NCBI GenBank assembly: GCA_963969395.1
Contig: OZ017798.1
Span: 17,228,173 to 17,292,172 of the forward strand
DNA from: Pseudoscleropodium purum
Taxonomy: Eukaryota; Streptophyta; Bryopsida; Hypnales; Brachytheciaceae
Reading direction: 5' to 3'
Length of the DNA stretch: 64,000 bases
Shown here: positions 1-9,398 of the stretch, in pieces
How the letters are laid out: each line of letters starts with the position of its first letter
Numbering within the stretch: position 1 is the first letter of the stretch
Translations under genes and position numbers: made by a program
The notes under the pieces: model-generated
Told to the model about the DNA's origin: nothing
The model's database searches: none
What the model saw: only the letters and a program-made list of their open reading frames with translations

Positions 1-949
1 GCCGGAATCTGTGGACAAAGTCAAACTAATCAAACGGTAAGATTTTCAAGTTTGCTGGAGTCTGCAATTGTAATCTTGAAATGCATTCTTGGTTTTGCCA
101 ACTACTCCCTCTGTCTCAAAATAAATCCATGTTTTCTAGTGGGAAACTGTGGGAGTACAAAGGATTTATTTTGAGACAGAGGGAGTATAATGTGTAATAT
201 CTGAAAACATCTCTTGAGGAAGGATAGTTCTTGTGAAAAAGTCTTGCAAGAGTAAATTCAGAGTCAAATGCAGTGATCTCAATTTCTCATTTCAATAGTT
301 TCTGCTAAATCTAAATGAAGTTACCCTACACATTTAGCCTCAGTAGTTAAAGTATGCATTGGAAACTGCACAGACCCTGAATCCTAAACCGTGAAACCGT
401 GAGAGGCTTAATCCTGTCTCATATACCAACCCGTGTTTCCAACTACTACTCGTCTGTTCTTACTGGTTGGACTTATTTGCGAGTGGTATACGCACGACTT
501 AGATATATGGCTACTGATCTTTGAATGGAAATGGGGTTGTTAACTGTCATAGTGGTTTACAACCTCCCACATTGTGAATTACATCGTAAATTCGAACGTA
601 GTGATCTGACTTTTTTTTATCTCAACGGAGTTGACACTTTTTCCCAAAGTGGTCTCTCCACAGCTCTATAGCAATCTCCCAAAGATCACTCCTACATATG
701 TTGATTTGCTTACAGTATCCTTATATGCTTATATATGTTGATATGCTTAAAAGTGACGCTAATAGTACCCTCTAACTTATTGGGTACGGTGCACTCTGCA
801 GGCTTTGTGATGCTATGGGAGGAGCGGAGAAAATGGCTATTCCATGGGGTAATCACAGCTTATCCAACCGTGTGGAAGAAGCTGTCCGTGCTATGATAAC
901 TTTCGTCAAGAAGGGTGGACCGAAAGGCTGGGACGATCCGTGGGGTTGA
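1..949 (+). CDS. 3' end of an unrecognised gene (last two exons)
   Basis: Two exons are visible: 1-36, ending at a GT donor (GTAAG) at 37, and 802-949, following CTCTGCAG and ending in TGA at 947-949. With frame 2-34 the split codon CG/G joins the exons without a stop. The joined C-terminus is about 60 residues, starts PESVDKVKLIKRLCDAMGG and ends GGPKGWDDPWG. It is hydrophilic and probably partly helical. I do not recognise the family. The rest of the gene lies left of the window. The 765-bp intron carries a Stowaway MITE at 105-185. Exon structure is well supported by phase agreement; the function is unknown. Confidence 0.6.
105..185. mobile_element. Stowaway-type MITE in an intron
   Basis: An 81-bp element with near-complete terminal inverted repeats: CTCCCTCTGTCTCAAAATAA at the left end and its reverse complement at the right. 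It is flanked on both sides by TA, the target duplication expected of Tc1/mariner-derived Stowaway elements. The 24-bp arms are identical; only about 33 bp of unrelated sequence separates them. It sits in the intron 37-801. The TIR matches the classic Stowaway consensus best known from grasses. Confidence 0.85.
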
Positions 950-2215
950 GCCAGCAATGGGCACTAAATTATTTGATTGTAGTTAAAGACTCATAACAAG
1001 AGGTACTTGCCGCAATGCAAGCAATGTAAATGTCCGTTATATTTTGTAAAAGTGATTAATCGTAATATGTGTCTGATGTGCATGGAGTTTGTTGATTATT
1101 AGTTTATGTTGTCTTGCTTGCACAAAAACCTGTTGTGTTGATTATTCTCTGGACTGCAGAATCATCTCAATCTACTAGTCTCCAAGATTTTTGTTGAGTT
1201 TAGAGTCTTACTGAGGAGAAAAACTTAACGTCTAGATACTCAAGGGTTCCACTTCTTTTGCATAATGCATAATGAGGTTAACCCCTAAGTTTTCAAGAAT
1301 CCAAATTATGGTTGGAGCTGATTTTGCGCAGCTCTGTCTCACTTCGAAATTTGGTAGTATTCTAAGAAAATAATTTGGGAGGTATATATGATGCATGTCT
1401 TTTGTGGGCCTGAATTTCATTGAACTTTGACCTCCGAATCAAGAGTTATAAGCTAAGGTTACTAGAACTAAAAACTAGACTTGGGTTGGAAAAAATTATG
1501 TTATTAAAAACTCTTGTAAGTCTCTGGTTGGTTATATGTATTCACTTGGTCAACAAGACCGTATACTGTTGATTCCATCAGAATCCTCCAAATTCTTCTC
1601 AAACCGATGTTTTCTTAAGTTTGTTATACTTCATATATTTTTGTACAATTTTCTGTCAATGTTGGTCTATTATAACATGTGAAGTGTCCAAGATTTTATG
1701 GTTGCAAAACCAAGCATTAATAATCTTGAGTGCTTTCTAGAGATGACTCCAAAATTGAGTCTGTAGAGAAAGTCAATTGTAAAAATATACCTTGTACTTT
1801 TGCTTGTAATTTCTTCTTTCAACTTCTACTATGTTGTGATTCACCTTATGCTTTACAACCTTTTTGTTCAAAGATTTTAATTTTGATTGCTTTTGTTCTA
1901 TGCATTGTTATTTGAAATCTATTGTTTAAAAGAATACAATCTATGGTTTAGAAAACAATGCTAAAAGAAACAATCTATGGTTTGAAATGGTTGTGTTTAA
2001 TATGTGTTATTTACGACACAAATTGTATTAGTTTTAGCTTAGTTTTTGCACAAAATCATTTCAAAAAGAAAGAAAGATACATATATACATACATATAAGT
2101 AATTTTCTTCTATTTGAATATATGAAGACAATGGCTAATAGTTGATAAATTATAAAAGTGCAAGGCAATTAAGTACTTAGAGTATGGTCGTGTATTGAGC
2201 ATAATGAGAAAATAC
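950..2215. other. Intergenic, no gene seen
   Basis: This AT-rich spacer follows the stop of the first gene and presumably starts with its 3' UTR. The short open frames here have no family resemblance and no usable splice context. I see no RNA gene. Confidence 0.5.
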
Positions 2216-2218
2216 TTA

Positions 2219-2516
2219 GGGCTACTTTACACTATAGTTGTCAAAGTTGAGAGTCCCAAAAAATGGGTAATGAATAGGCAAACTTGATAGCTTCTTGACC
2301 ATAGTTTGGGTCTCTATAGTTTGGCCGTCCAAATTTCCTTTGAAAATCTGTCGCTTTATAGGTACTTTTCTTGCCATGTAGACAATTTTAAAGGTGATAG
2401 CGTTTGGGTTGTGCCTTTTAGTGTGAAGGGTCGAGAGGCCGAGCTCTTGGTTTTTTGAAATGTAATTGGTGGAAACCTGTGATCTCTTGACCTTTGTCTA
2501 TAGTGTGAAGTATCCC
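2219..2516. mobile_element. Tourist/PIF-Harbinger-like MITE
   Basis: A 298-bp element whose ends are imperfect inverted repeats: GGGCTACTTTACACTATAG at the left and the complement of GGGATACTTCACACTATAG at the right, with similarity continuing for about 15 more bases. It is flanked by TTA at 2216-2218 and 2517-2519, the 3-bp target duplication typical of PIF/Harbinger elements. It has no coding capacity. An alternative reading is a 5-bp duplication (CTTAG) with slightly shorter ends, which would point to another superfamily. Confidence 0.65.
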
Positions 2517-2609
2517 TTAGATTCAATCAAAGATAGTTTTGCTTTACATTATGGATAGAGTGACTACTGAAGTTGTTAATTTTGCAAACTCAAATCTAGA
2601 CCTTGGAAA

Positions 2610-3210
2610 CTTTGCTAAAGGTTAGGTCTGAATTAGTGCATGTCCATAAACATTGGAGCCACAATGATTGGGAGAATGTAGTATTTCCAAAAAATGAGGC
2701 AATAATCAATTTTTTTACTTAAGTGGTTGCCAATTGGAATTTCATTCAATATGGACAATCATTGGGAGTACAATAGACAATTAATTCCAAAAGTGGAGCC
2801 ATTTGATATGTAAAACTAAAATTGAATCAACACCTTAACTTCATGAGGATATTTAACAACAAGATTTGATTGACACATTCTTCAAATATGATCTCAATCC
2901 TACAAGATTGTTTTTTCAACAAGACAATGAAGACTTACATACAACCCAAAGAGAATCATTGCTCAAGGTTTGCAGAAATTTCATCTTTGTACATGGTTTG
3001 CTCAATCTCCAAACATGAATCCAAATGAACAACTTTGGAATGTGGTGAAACATTATGTACATCCTAGTAGTAGTAATCTTTATTGATCTCTCTACTTTTA
3101 GATAGAAGAGCTTTAAGTAGCTTTGACATGGTTTCCTACAACTTACATTGACTTCTGGTGATAAAATCCCCACATCATCAATGTGCACCCAACACCCAAC
3201 ATTCTTGCAA
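2610..3210 (+). pseudogene. Decayed Tc1/mariner-type transposase (DD34E-like)
   Basis: Fragments of the DDE catalytic core appear in order on the plus strand. At about 2645 is KHWSHNDWENVVF, matching the segment before the first catalytic Asp (that Asp seems to be lost). FFQQDNEDLHTT at 2911-2946 holds the second Asp. After a frameshift, WFAQSPNMNPNEQLW at about 2989-3035 holds the final Glu. The Asp (2923) and Glu (3027) codons are 104 bp apart, close to the 34-residue spacing of Tc1-type DD34E enzymes once the frameshift is allowed for. There are many stops and at least one frameshift, so it cannot be active. No terminal repeats were identified. The minus-strand open frame here is an antisense shadow. 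Confidence 0.75.
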
Positions 3211-3572
3211 TCCTGGAGTTAGGTGCTAGTATTGATTGAATCACATTTTGGTAGTCATAGTAGCTAAATGAACTCCTGGGACAACAAGACCTGTTCTATA
3301 CAATCTGAAGTCACGAAAGAACAAGAATATTTTCCACTTAGCTTATTATGGATACAAATCAAATACACGATATCGATGTCTTCTACAATAACTTCAGAGC
3401 ACAAACAAATAAGGCGGCAGTAACAAATGACATAAACTGTTTCTTATATACACCAAAAATCTTCAAACATTGTCCAACATCAACAATGATCACCAAGGGT
3501 TTTGAAAAATTCGATCGTTTCTCCATATATGCTGCCACAACTAATTAAGGATGCTAAACTGATCACCAATAA

Positions 3573-6284
3573 TCACCAATAATCTTTACAAGAACATAAG
3601 CCATCTTTGAAGTGGTGAAAGCGAATTGCATCCCTGATCACAATCTCCTTTCTAGTCACCTTGGAGATCAATTTCGTTGCTGTATGACAATCGGAACACA
3701 CACGAAGGTTCTTGTAAACACGAATCGATTCACTGCTAGGTGAGCAAAGAAGTCCATAGGCAATAGCCAACTTCTCACTGTGAGAGCAAAGAGAAAACTC
3801 TTTATCCTTCTCGCCAATATCATGCAACACAAGACGGGTATCGGGAAGGTAGCCTTCAGCCTTGATTTGCTCAGTCAATCTACTCAGCTCCGCATATATC
3901 GCCTTCGTTTCTGGGTGAGATCTATCCCCTCCAACAAACGCATGAATCTTGAGATCAACTTCGATCCAGCTACGACCCGGTTCCTTGCGTATACCCCTCT
4001 CCTGCATCATAGTGCGCACCAATGATGCCTCCTCCCACTTCTTAGCTGCAGCATAAATGTTGGAGAGCAGCACATACGTAGAGGCATCCTCGGGTTCCAA
4101 CTTGACACGCTCTTTAGCCGCAAGTTCGCCCAACTCCACATTACCATAAGATCTACATGCACTGAGCAAGGCTCTCCAAGTTGCTCCATCTGGTTCCACT
4201 GGCATGCTATCAATCAAGAACTTTGCTTCCTCCAAATGGCCTGCCCGGCCAAGAATATCCACCATGCAGTTCCAATGTAGAACACTGGGAACGATGCCAT
4301 AATTCTGCGACATATCCAGGAAGAGTCGACGGCCTGCATCAACAAGGCCGGCATGACTACAGGCCGATAGCACTGCCACAAACGAATACCCATCAGGCTT
4401 CAGACCGGCTGCATTCATGTTCCTGAAGACTTCTAGAGCTTCAGACCCATATCCATGTTGCGCGAGTCCACCAATCATCACGTTCCATGTAATAATGTCC
4501 CTCTCCTCCATTCTGTCGAAAACAAGTCGCGCATCATCGATACTGCCACACTTTGCATACATGTGGACAAGCGCATTAGCCAGACGTAGATCGGACTCAA
4601 ATCCCGCTTCACGAGCACAATTGTGAACGTCCTTCACCCAATCCAAAGCCCCAACGCTTGCACAAGCATTCAGGATGCTCATATAAGTGATTGCATCTGG
4701 TTTGAGGCCTTCCCGTATCATTCGGACAAATAATTGATATGCTTCCTCTCCACAACCATTTTCAGCATACGAACCAATTGTCACATTCCAGGTAGCTACA
4801 TCCCGTTCCTTCATTCTATCAAATACTAGTCGCGCATCATCGATACTGCCACATTTTGCAAACATGTGGACCAGCGAGCTGCCCACGCGTAAATCCGACT
4901 CCAGCCCTGCTTTCAGAGCATGGTTGTAAACTGCTTTGACCCACTCCAAAGCCCCAACACTTGCCGACGCATTCAGGATGCTCATATATGTAGCGACAGT
5001 TGGAGCGAACCCTTCATCTTGCATACGGAGAAACAGTTCATATGCTTCGCGTCCACACCCATGCTCAGCAAGTCCACTAATCATCACAGTCCAGGTCACC
5101 ACATCCCGTTCCTTCATTCTGTCAAATACTTTCCGGGCATCATCAAGGTTTCCACTCTTTGCGTACATGTTGACGAGTGCACTGCCCACCCGCAGATTCA
5201 ACTCATATCCTGCTTCACGTGCATAGCTATGCACCTCCTTCACCCACTCAGAAGCCTCCGAATGTGCACATGCATTGAGGACGCTTACACAAGTGGCGGC
5301 ATCTGGTTTAAAGCCTTCCCGAACCATTCGGAGAAACAGTTCATATGCGTCACGCTCACACCCACGTTGTGCGAGTCCTCCAATCATCATAGTCCATGTC
5401 ACGACGTTCCGTTCCTTCATTTTGTCAAATACTAGTCGCGCATCGTTCATACTGCCACACGTCGCATACATGTGGACCAGAGAGTTGGCCAACCGCAAAT
5501 CCGACTCAAGTCCTGCTTCCAAGACATGCCCGTGAACCTCCTTCACCCACTCCAAAGCCCCTGCGCTGGCGCATGCATTCAAAATGCTCGTATAAGTGAT
5601 GGCATCCGGTTCAAAGCCTTCCCGGCGCATTTGGAGAAGGAGGCCATAGGCTTCCTCGCCAAAACCACTCTCTGCATACGCTCCAATCATCACATTCCAG
5701 GAAATGACATTGCGACTCGACAACTTATCAAAAGTTTTCCTTGCCTCCGTTAGGTTCCCACACTTCGCATACATTCTCAGCAGCGCAGTCCCTACACGCA
5801 CATCGGACTCGAACCCACCATGTCGGATACATGCATGAACTTCTTCGCCCCATTTTAAAGCTGATGGGCTGCCACATGCCTTCAAGATGCTCAAGTATGT
5901 AACTGCGTCGGGCTGCACACCTCCTCGGCGCATTTGATTGAAAACGTCCATTGCATCCTTGGCACGACCGTGCCCAGCATAACCACCAAGGACGATGTTC
6001 CAACTAATAACATCCTTCTTAACAAGTTCATCAAACACTCGGCATGCAGCCTCCAGTCTTCCACATCGGATGTAGGCACTCAGTAGGCTGTTAGCCACAT
6101 ATATATTCTGCTGCATTCCATTCTCAATGATGCACTCATGAACTTGTTGGACAGCTGCAAGGTCCTTCTGCTTCAAGCACCGCTTCAGAACTTCAACATA
6201 CATGTGCGAGTCTACAGCAAGGCCTTGCTGTTGGCGGTTCTTCAAAACACCAATAGCTTCAGTCGTGGTCTTTGCGCTTGGCAT
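3573..6284 (-). CDS. PPR-DYW organellar RNA editing factor, copy A (903 aa)
   Basis: A single-exon pentatricopeptide repeat protein of the PLS class. From residue about 30 to 670 it is a run of PPR motifs arranged as PLS triplets of about 101 residues, each with a variant of ALEWVKEVH, MYAKCGS and DARLVFDRMKER. E-type and PG-box segments follow (EPGRSWIEV), then a full DYW cytidine-deaminase-like domain with HSEKLAIAYGL (the HxE motif), CSDCHTATK (CxxCH) and C-terminal CSCKDYW. Such proteins bind organellar RNA by their repeats and edit C to U in mitochondria or plastids. The conserved RDxNRFHHF reads RDAIRFHHF here (Asn to Ile). No clear targeting peptide follows the ATG, and an in-frame stop lies about 100 bp upstream, so an upstream exon or a weak presequence is possible. 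One PLS triplet fewer than copy B. The 10 bases around the stop codon are duplicated in tandem. Confidence 0.93.
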   Translation of the reverse strand: MPSAKTTTEAIGVLKNRQQQGLAVDSHMYVEVLKRCLKQKDLAAVQQVHECIIENGMQQNIYVANSLLSAYIRCGRLEAACRVFDELVKKDVISWNIVLGGYAGHGRAKDAMDVFNQMRRGGVQPDAVTYLSILKACGSPSALKWGEEVHACIRHGGFESDVRVGTALLRMYAKCGNLTEARKTFDKLSSRNVISWNVMIGAYAESGFGEEAYGLLLQMRREGFEPDAITYTSILNACASAGALEWVKEVHGHVLEAGLESDLRLANSLVHMYATCGSMNDARLVFDKMKERNVVTWTMMIGGLAQRGCERDAYELFLRMVREGFKPDAATCVSVLNACAHSEASEWVKEVHSYAREAGYELNLRVGSALVNMYAKSGNLDDARKVFDRMKERDVVTWTVMISGLAEHGCGREAYELFLRMQDEGFAPTVATYMSILNASASVGALEWVKAVYNHALKAGLESDLRVGSSLVHMFAKCGSIDDARLVFDRMKERDVATWNVTIGSYAENGCGEEAYQLFVRMIREGLKPDAITYMSILNACASVGALDWVKDVHNCAREAGFESDLRLANALVHMYAKCGSIDDARLVFDRMEERDIITWNVMIGGLAQHGYGSEALEVFRNMNAAGLKPDGYSFVAVLSACSHAGLVDAGRRLFLDMSQNYGIVPSVLHWNCMVDILGRAGHLEEAKFLIDSMPVEPDGATWRALLSACRSYGNVELGELAAKERVKLEPEDASTYVLLSNIYAAAKKWEEASLVRTMMQERGIRKEPGRSWIEVDLKIHAFVGGDRSHPETKAIYAELSRLTEQIKAEGYLPDTRLVLHDIGEKDKEFSLCSHSEKLAIAYGLLCSPSSESIRVYKNLRVCSDCHTATKLISKVTRKEIVIRDAIRFHHFKDGLCSCKDYW

Positions 6285-6721
6285 GAGCAGACTGCCACTG
6301 CCAGCTCGAATAGTTTGCTTGGACTCTCTTGCATTAACGGGTAAAGTGTTTCTTCTCCCAAAATTGCCCTCGGCTGACCTGACTCATCAATACATTCTTC
6401 GTGAGAACAGCACTCATAACGTGGAAACTTTACTGAATCAATTTACACAAACTTGGATGCACCTATGCATGCAGAGCCTTTCTCAAACAGTCGGTGCACT
6501 TTCAATGCACCGAATAGACAATGACATAGTGAATACGACAAAGCAAACAAAGAGAAGAATGCTGTACAAACCAAATCCTCAAGCGAACCCAAATCACAAC
6601 TCTCACGCTGCACCTAACCGCACAAGTTCCAAAGTGAGCGTTTGATATTCACCTTCAACATATAACCTTCGTTTATAGGAAAGCTATTTGCACTTACGGA
6701 TGAAAAATGTACTCAATCAAT
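6285..6721. promoter_or_regulatory. Upstream region and probable 5' UTR of PPR copy A
   Basis: The 437 bp between the PPR start and the end of the OSB remnant look identical to 38349-38785 in the other arm, so the two PPR genes share this proximal promoter. I see no clear TATA box. An in-frame stop rules out simple extension of the PPR frame upstream of the annotated ATG. Confidence 0.4.
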
Positions 6722-7464
6722 TTACTCATACTCATGCCCATGCCAATACCTATTTGGTTGTACAGTCTCTTGATAAGCACCGGAGTAATAACCAACGCCA
6801 GGTGGTAATTCGCTTTGAGTCACCAGTTTGAGCATCGCTTTCACCCATGGAGGAGTTGTCCAGCCATCGATCCAAAGAGCTTTGTTTGTCACCTTGTGCT
6901 TAAAGTCAGGTAGTTTGGGATCCATCTACGAGCACCACGACCCATGATCAAACAATCGAGGAACATAAGTTGACAATGGAAGTGATGTAATTTAAGTTGG
7001 ATTCACTCCAAAGTAAATTGAGAATGCAATATGCTTGTTAATTCCCAAAGCACCCATGACCTTGATCAAGCAATAAATGGCCTCAACATTGTTTTTCGCG
7101 ACTTTCTCAGATCAACTAGCTCGTCGTCCTAGTGATAGTCCTATGATACCTTGTAAACTCTGTTGTCCCACCATTGTGAAGGATCAGCAAAAAACTCCTT
7201 CCAAACTGATTCGATTGTCTCTGCTTCGCCTGATTCAACTGGAACATGCTACACATATTTCAGTCACGTTCTCTGTCAAAGAGCCGCAAATATCAACAAC
7301 TTCTTTGCATGCGGACTAGCATCCGATACATACCTGAAGCATCGGTACTCACAGATGCTCTTCTCCAAATTGATGATGATGAAACCCTAATTCCTCCGCT
7401 GCTTCTTCCTCCCTGGGACGACGAGTCCAACAATAAAGAAGGGTGTACGAGCCATGAAGACATG
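6722..7464 (-). pseudogene. OSB-type organellar ssDNA-binding protein remnant, left arm
   Basis: OSB proteins are plant organelle ssDNA-binding proteins with a transit peptide, an OB-fold and one or more PDF motifs. Here exon 7150-7248 encodes WKEFFADPSQWWDNR and, after a phase-0 intron (6926-7149), exon 6722-6925 continues with LPDFKHKVTNKALWIDGW and ends in a stop. Together these form a canonical PDF motif. Upstream, 7334-7464 encodes a Ser/Arg-rich start (MSSWLVHP, IWRRASVST) resembling a transit peptide. Only about 85 bp lie between these parts, so no OB-fold fits, and the frame from the transit-like exon does not join the PDF exon. I infer a pseudogene, though a short transcript is possible. 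It is the mirror of 37606-38348. Confidence 0.7.
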
Positions 7465-8129
7465 TTCAAGAGTGTGATCACACAGGAATCCTGGTCACAC
7501 AAATCCCCGACAGGACGTCAAAAAACACATTGGTAGCAGTGTGAGCGCAGGATCCTCATCAGTACTAATATTTAATGCTTCACGATCAACCAACCAAGTT
7601 AAGGGCCTATCGATTCGGAGGACAACGGAATACCCTCTATATCAAATATTGCTGTGTAGAAACCTAAACAAATTGGACACGTATGTTGCTCACCTGTGCA
7701 CCAGCTCCAAGAACCAAATAGCTTCTCGCTTGTCCCCTATGACGCAATAAAAACTGCATGATTGCAGACATTCTGTGGCTCGGAGTCTACAAACGTCGAA
7801 AGATTCCTCTCCTACGACAAAGTAACATCACGAACAGAGACCTAGAGAAAGTATATGAATGACTCTCTTCAAATGTTCGGCTCCGTTTCAAGCGAATGTT
7901 TTCTATCCGCTTAGTGAAGCTCCTTCTCAAAATGTACGCATTGTCTGAAGCCTTGCGGAAAATTTGAGAAAGTGGTATACAAGTACCAATCTGCTCCATT
8001 CAGATGAGTTTGTTGTGTTGTCCAAATTGCTAAACCTCCAGGCAGGAACAGAAACGTTGTTGGTTGATCAACCCCAACCTCCACATCACAGCAAGCTCCA
8101 ACACTCGACTTGAGCATGGACACAAAGTA
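7465..8129. other. Gene-derived stretch, not resolved
   Basis: This stretch has gene-like base composition but no coding frame I can assign. On the minus strand a short ATG frame at about 7690-7770 starts MSAIMQFLLRHRGQARS and runs to a GT donor (CAG/GTGAGC); it looks like a mitochondrial presequence and could be an earlier exon of the OSB remnant. I could not link it by phase. Confidence 0.3.
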
Positions 8130-8300
8130 TCAAGCATGATTGTCGATATCTTCAAGTCTTTTCAATTGTGTCCGTTCCTTGTCGGTTTCGATAGCTCCTT
8201 CCTTTCTTGAGCAAGAATGACTTCCAAAAATGTATACAGCTTCCAAAAATGGACCAGAACTTCGCTTCAGACCAGACACGAATTCTATTATGGAATCCAT
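8130..8300 (-). other. Small ORF behind a telo-box, left arm (56 aa)
   Basis: The ATG lies directly downstream (minus strand) of a triple telo-box and opens a 56-residue frame starting MDSIIEFVSGLKRSSG, with no recognised domain. A diverged copy at 29296 shows mostly silent or conservative changes before a TTG to TAG nonsense change, which suggests past protein coding. It may be the first exon of a lost gene. Confidence 0.35.
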
Positions 8301-8305
8301 CTCGA

Positions 8306-8326
8306 AAACCCTAAACCCTAAACCCT
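8306..8326 (-). promoter_or_regulatory. Telo-box cluster (AAACCCT x3)
   Basis: Three tandem copies of AAACCCT directly before the ATG of the small ORF. Telo-boxes are common in plant promoters and 5' UTRs of housekeeping genes. This marks an old transcription start region and is too short to be an interstitial telomere. Confidence 0.5.
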
Positions 8327-8330
8327 CCCG

Positions 8331-9398
8331 GCCCTCCAAATACGGACGTATGAACAACAACAACTAGACATCGACATGAACAGCTTCTAGTGTATTCAAT
8401 TGGACTAGAACTTGAGTACAGCCCCGAGAAAGTTTCAAATGTGAAAGCATCACCCTCCAAGATTCTTCTTGTCCGTTACGCACTTCAATAGTCAGGAAGG
8501 ACGCTGCAAAAGGTACCAAAACTTGTGCAGATACAAAATTCTACTGAAATTGGAACTTACGACGAGAAAGAAATCCTAGACCACGGCACCTCCTCATGAT
8601 CAAGCCCCCTTGCGAAGGTGAGGAGAGTGAACAGAGGAAATGTACATGTGGCGCAGCAAGGGGAGATGGCGAAACACCACATGGTCGGGCCTATCTACCC
8701 TACCTCAAGACCCAATTCCTGCACTCGGAGCTTGAATACTGCACTGCACTTCGTAACGATGTTTTCGGGTTCTGATGAAACTAGTTCCAGAGCCACGCGC
8801 AAGATACTTGTTGTTGATGGAGACTGATTAGTCGGTTTTTAGACTCCAAAGATCTCTTGAGTGACAACAGAAGCGCAAGTCCTAATCTCCACGGTCCGAC
8901 GAATCCAGTTCCTCTCTCAAAATGCTGTCTCGCCCGCAATAATATCAAGTCTGAGAATCGTCTGGCGCCACGAAATTCTCTTGTTCAACACTCCCTTGCT
9001 GAGGAGGTTCAAGCCGAAACCCGAGCCAACAGCACCTTCGGCCGAAATCATGCAAGCTATGAAACGTGGTCTTATAAACCAAATCAACACAAGACCACTT
9101 TCTCTTCGATGAAGCAAAGGAATTGGAGAACGATTTCGATTCAACGGACGCTTTCATATTCGTAATTGGAAGTATTTCTTCAAATGTGCCAAGATACTCC
9201 AAAACAGAGCAATTCAAACTACAGAAGCTCCCTCCATCAAAATCGGTGAGGAATATGACGACAGGGACTCTACGGAAGAATGAGGCCACTGTGACGAAAC
9301 AAATTCGGAGCTACAAAGCACAACAAAAAATGAGGAACGCGTCTGTCTTTCTGGCCTTCAATTCGCATGGGCGAGCAAGGCGAGGTCGAAGTACCTAA
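8331..9398. other. GC-richer stretch without an identifiable gene, left arm
   Basis: This stretch is visibly richer in G and C than the DNA beyond 9400. Several overlapping frames are open on both strands (for example 9123-9398 plus, 8945-9289 minus), but none resembles a known family. It is probably the body of a decayed gene. A diverged partial copy lies at 29000-29389. Confidence 0.35.

Noticed and set aside
2916..3188. 90-residue minus-strand frame
   Set aside because: It lies antisense to the Tc1-type transposase relic, whose motifs are clear on the plus strand.
4920..5753. Several plus-strand open frames opposite PPR copy A (and the mirror set opposite copy B)
   Set aside because: They follow the ~303-bp periodicity of the PPR repeats on the other strand and are antisense shadows.
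8306..8326. Telomere-like CCCTAAA repeats as an interstitial telomere or chromosome fusion scar
   Set aside because: Only three units directly before an ATG, and similar single motifs stand before other genes here, so a telo-box is the simpler reading.
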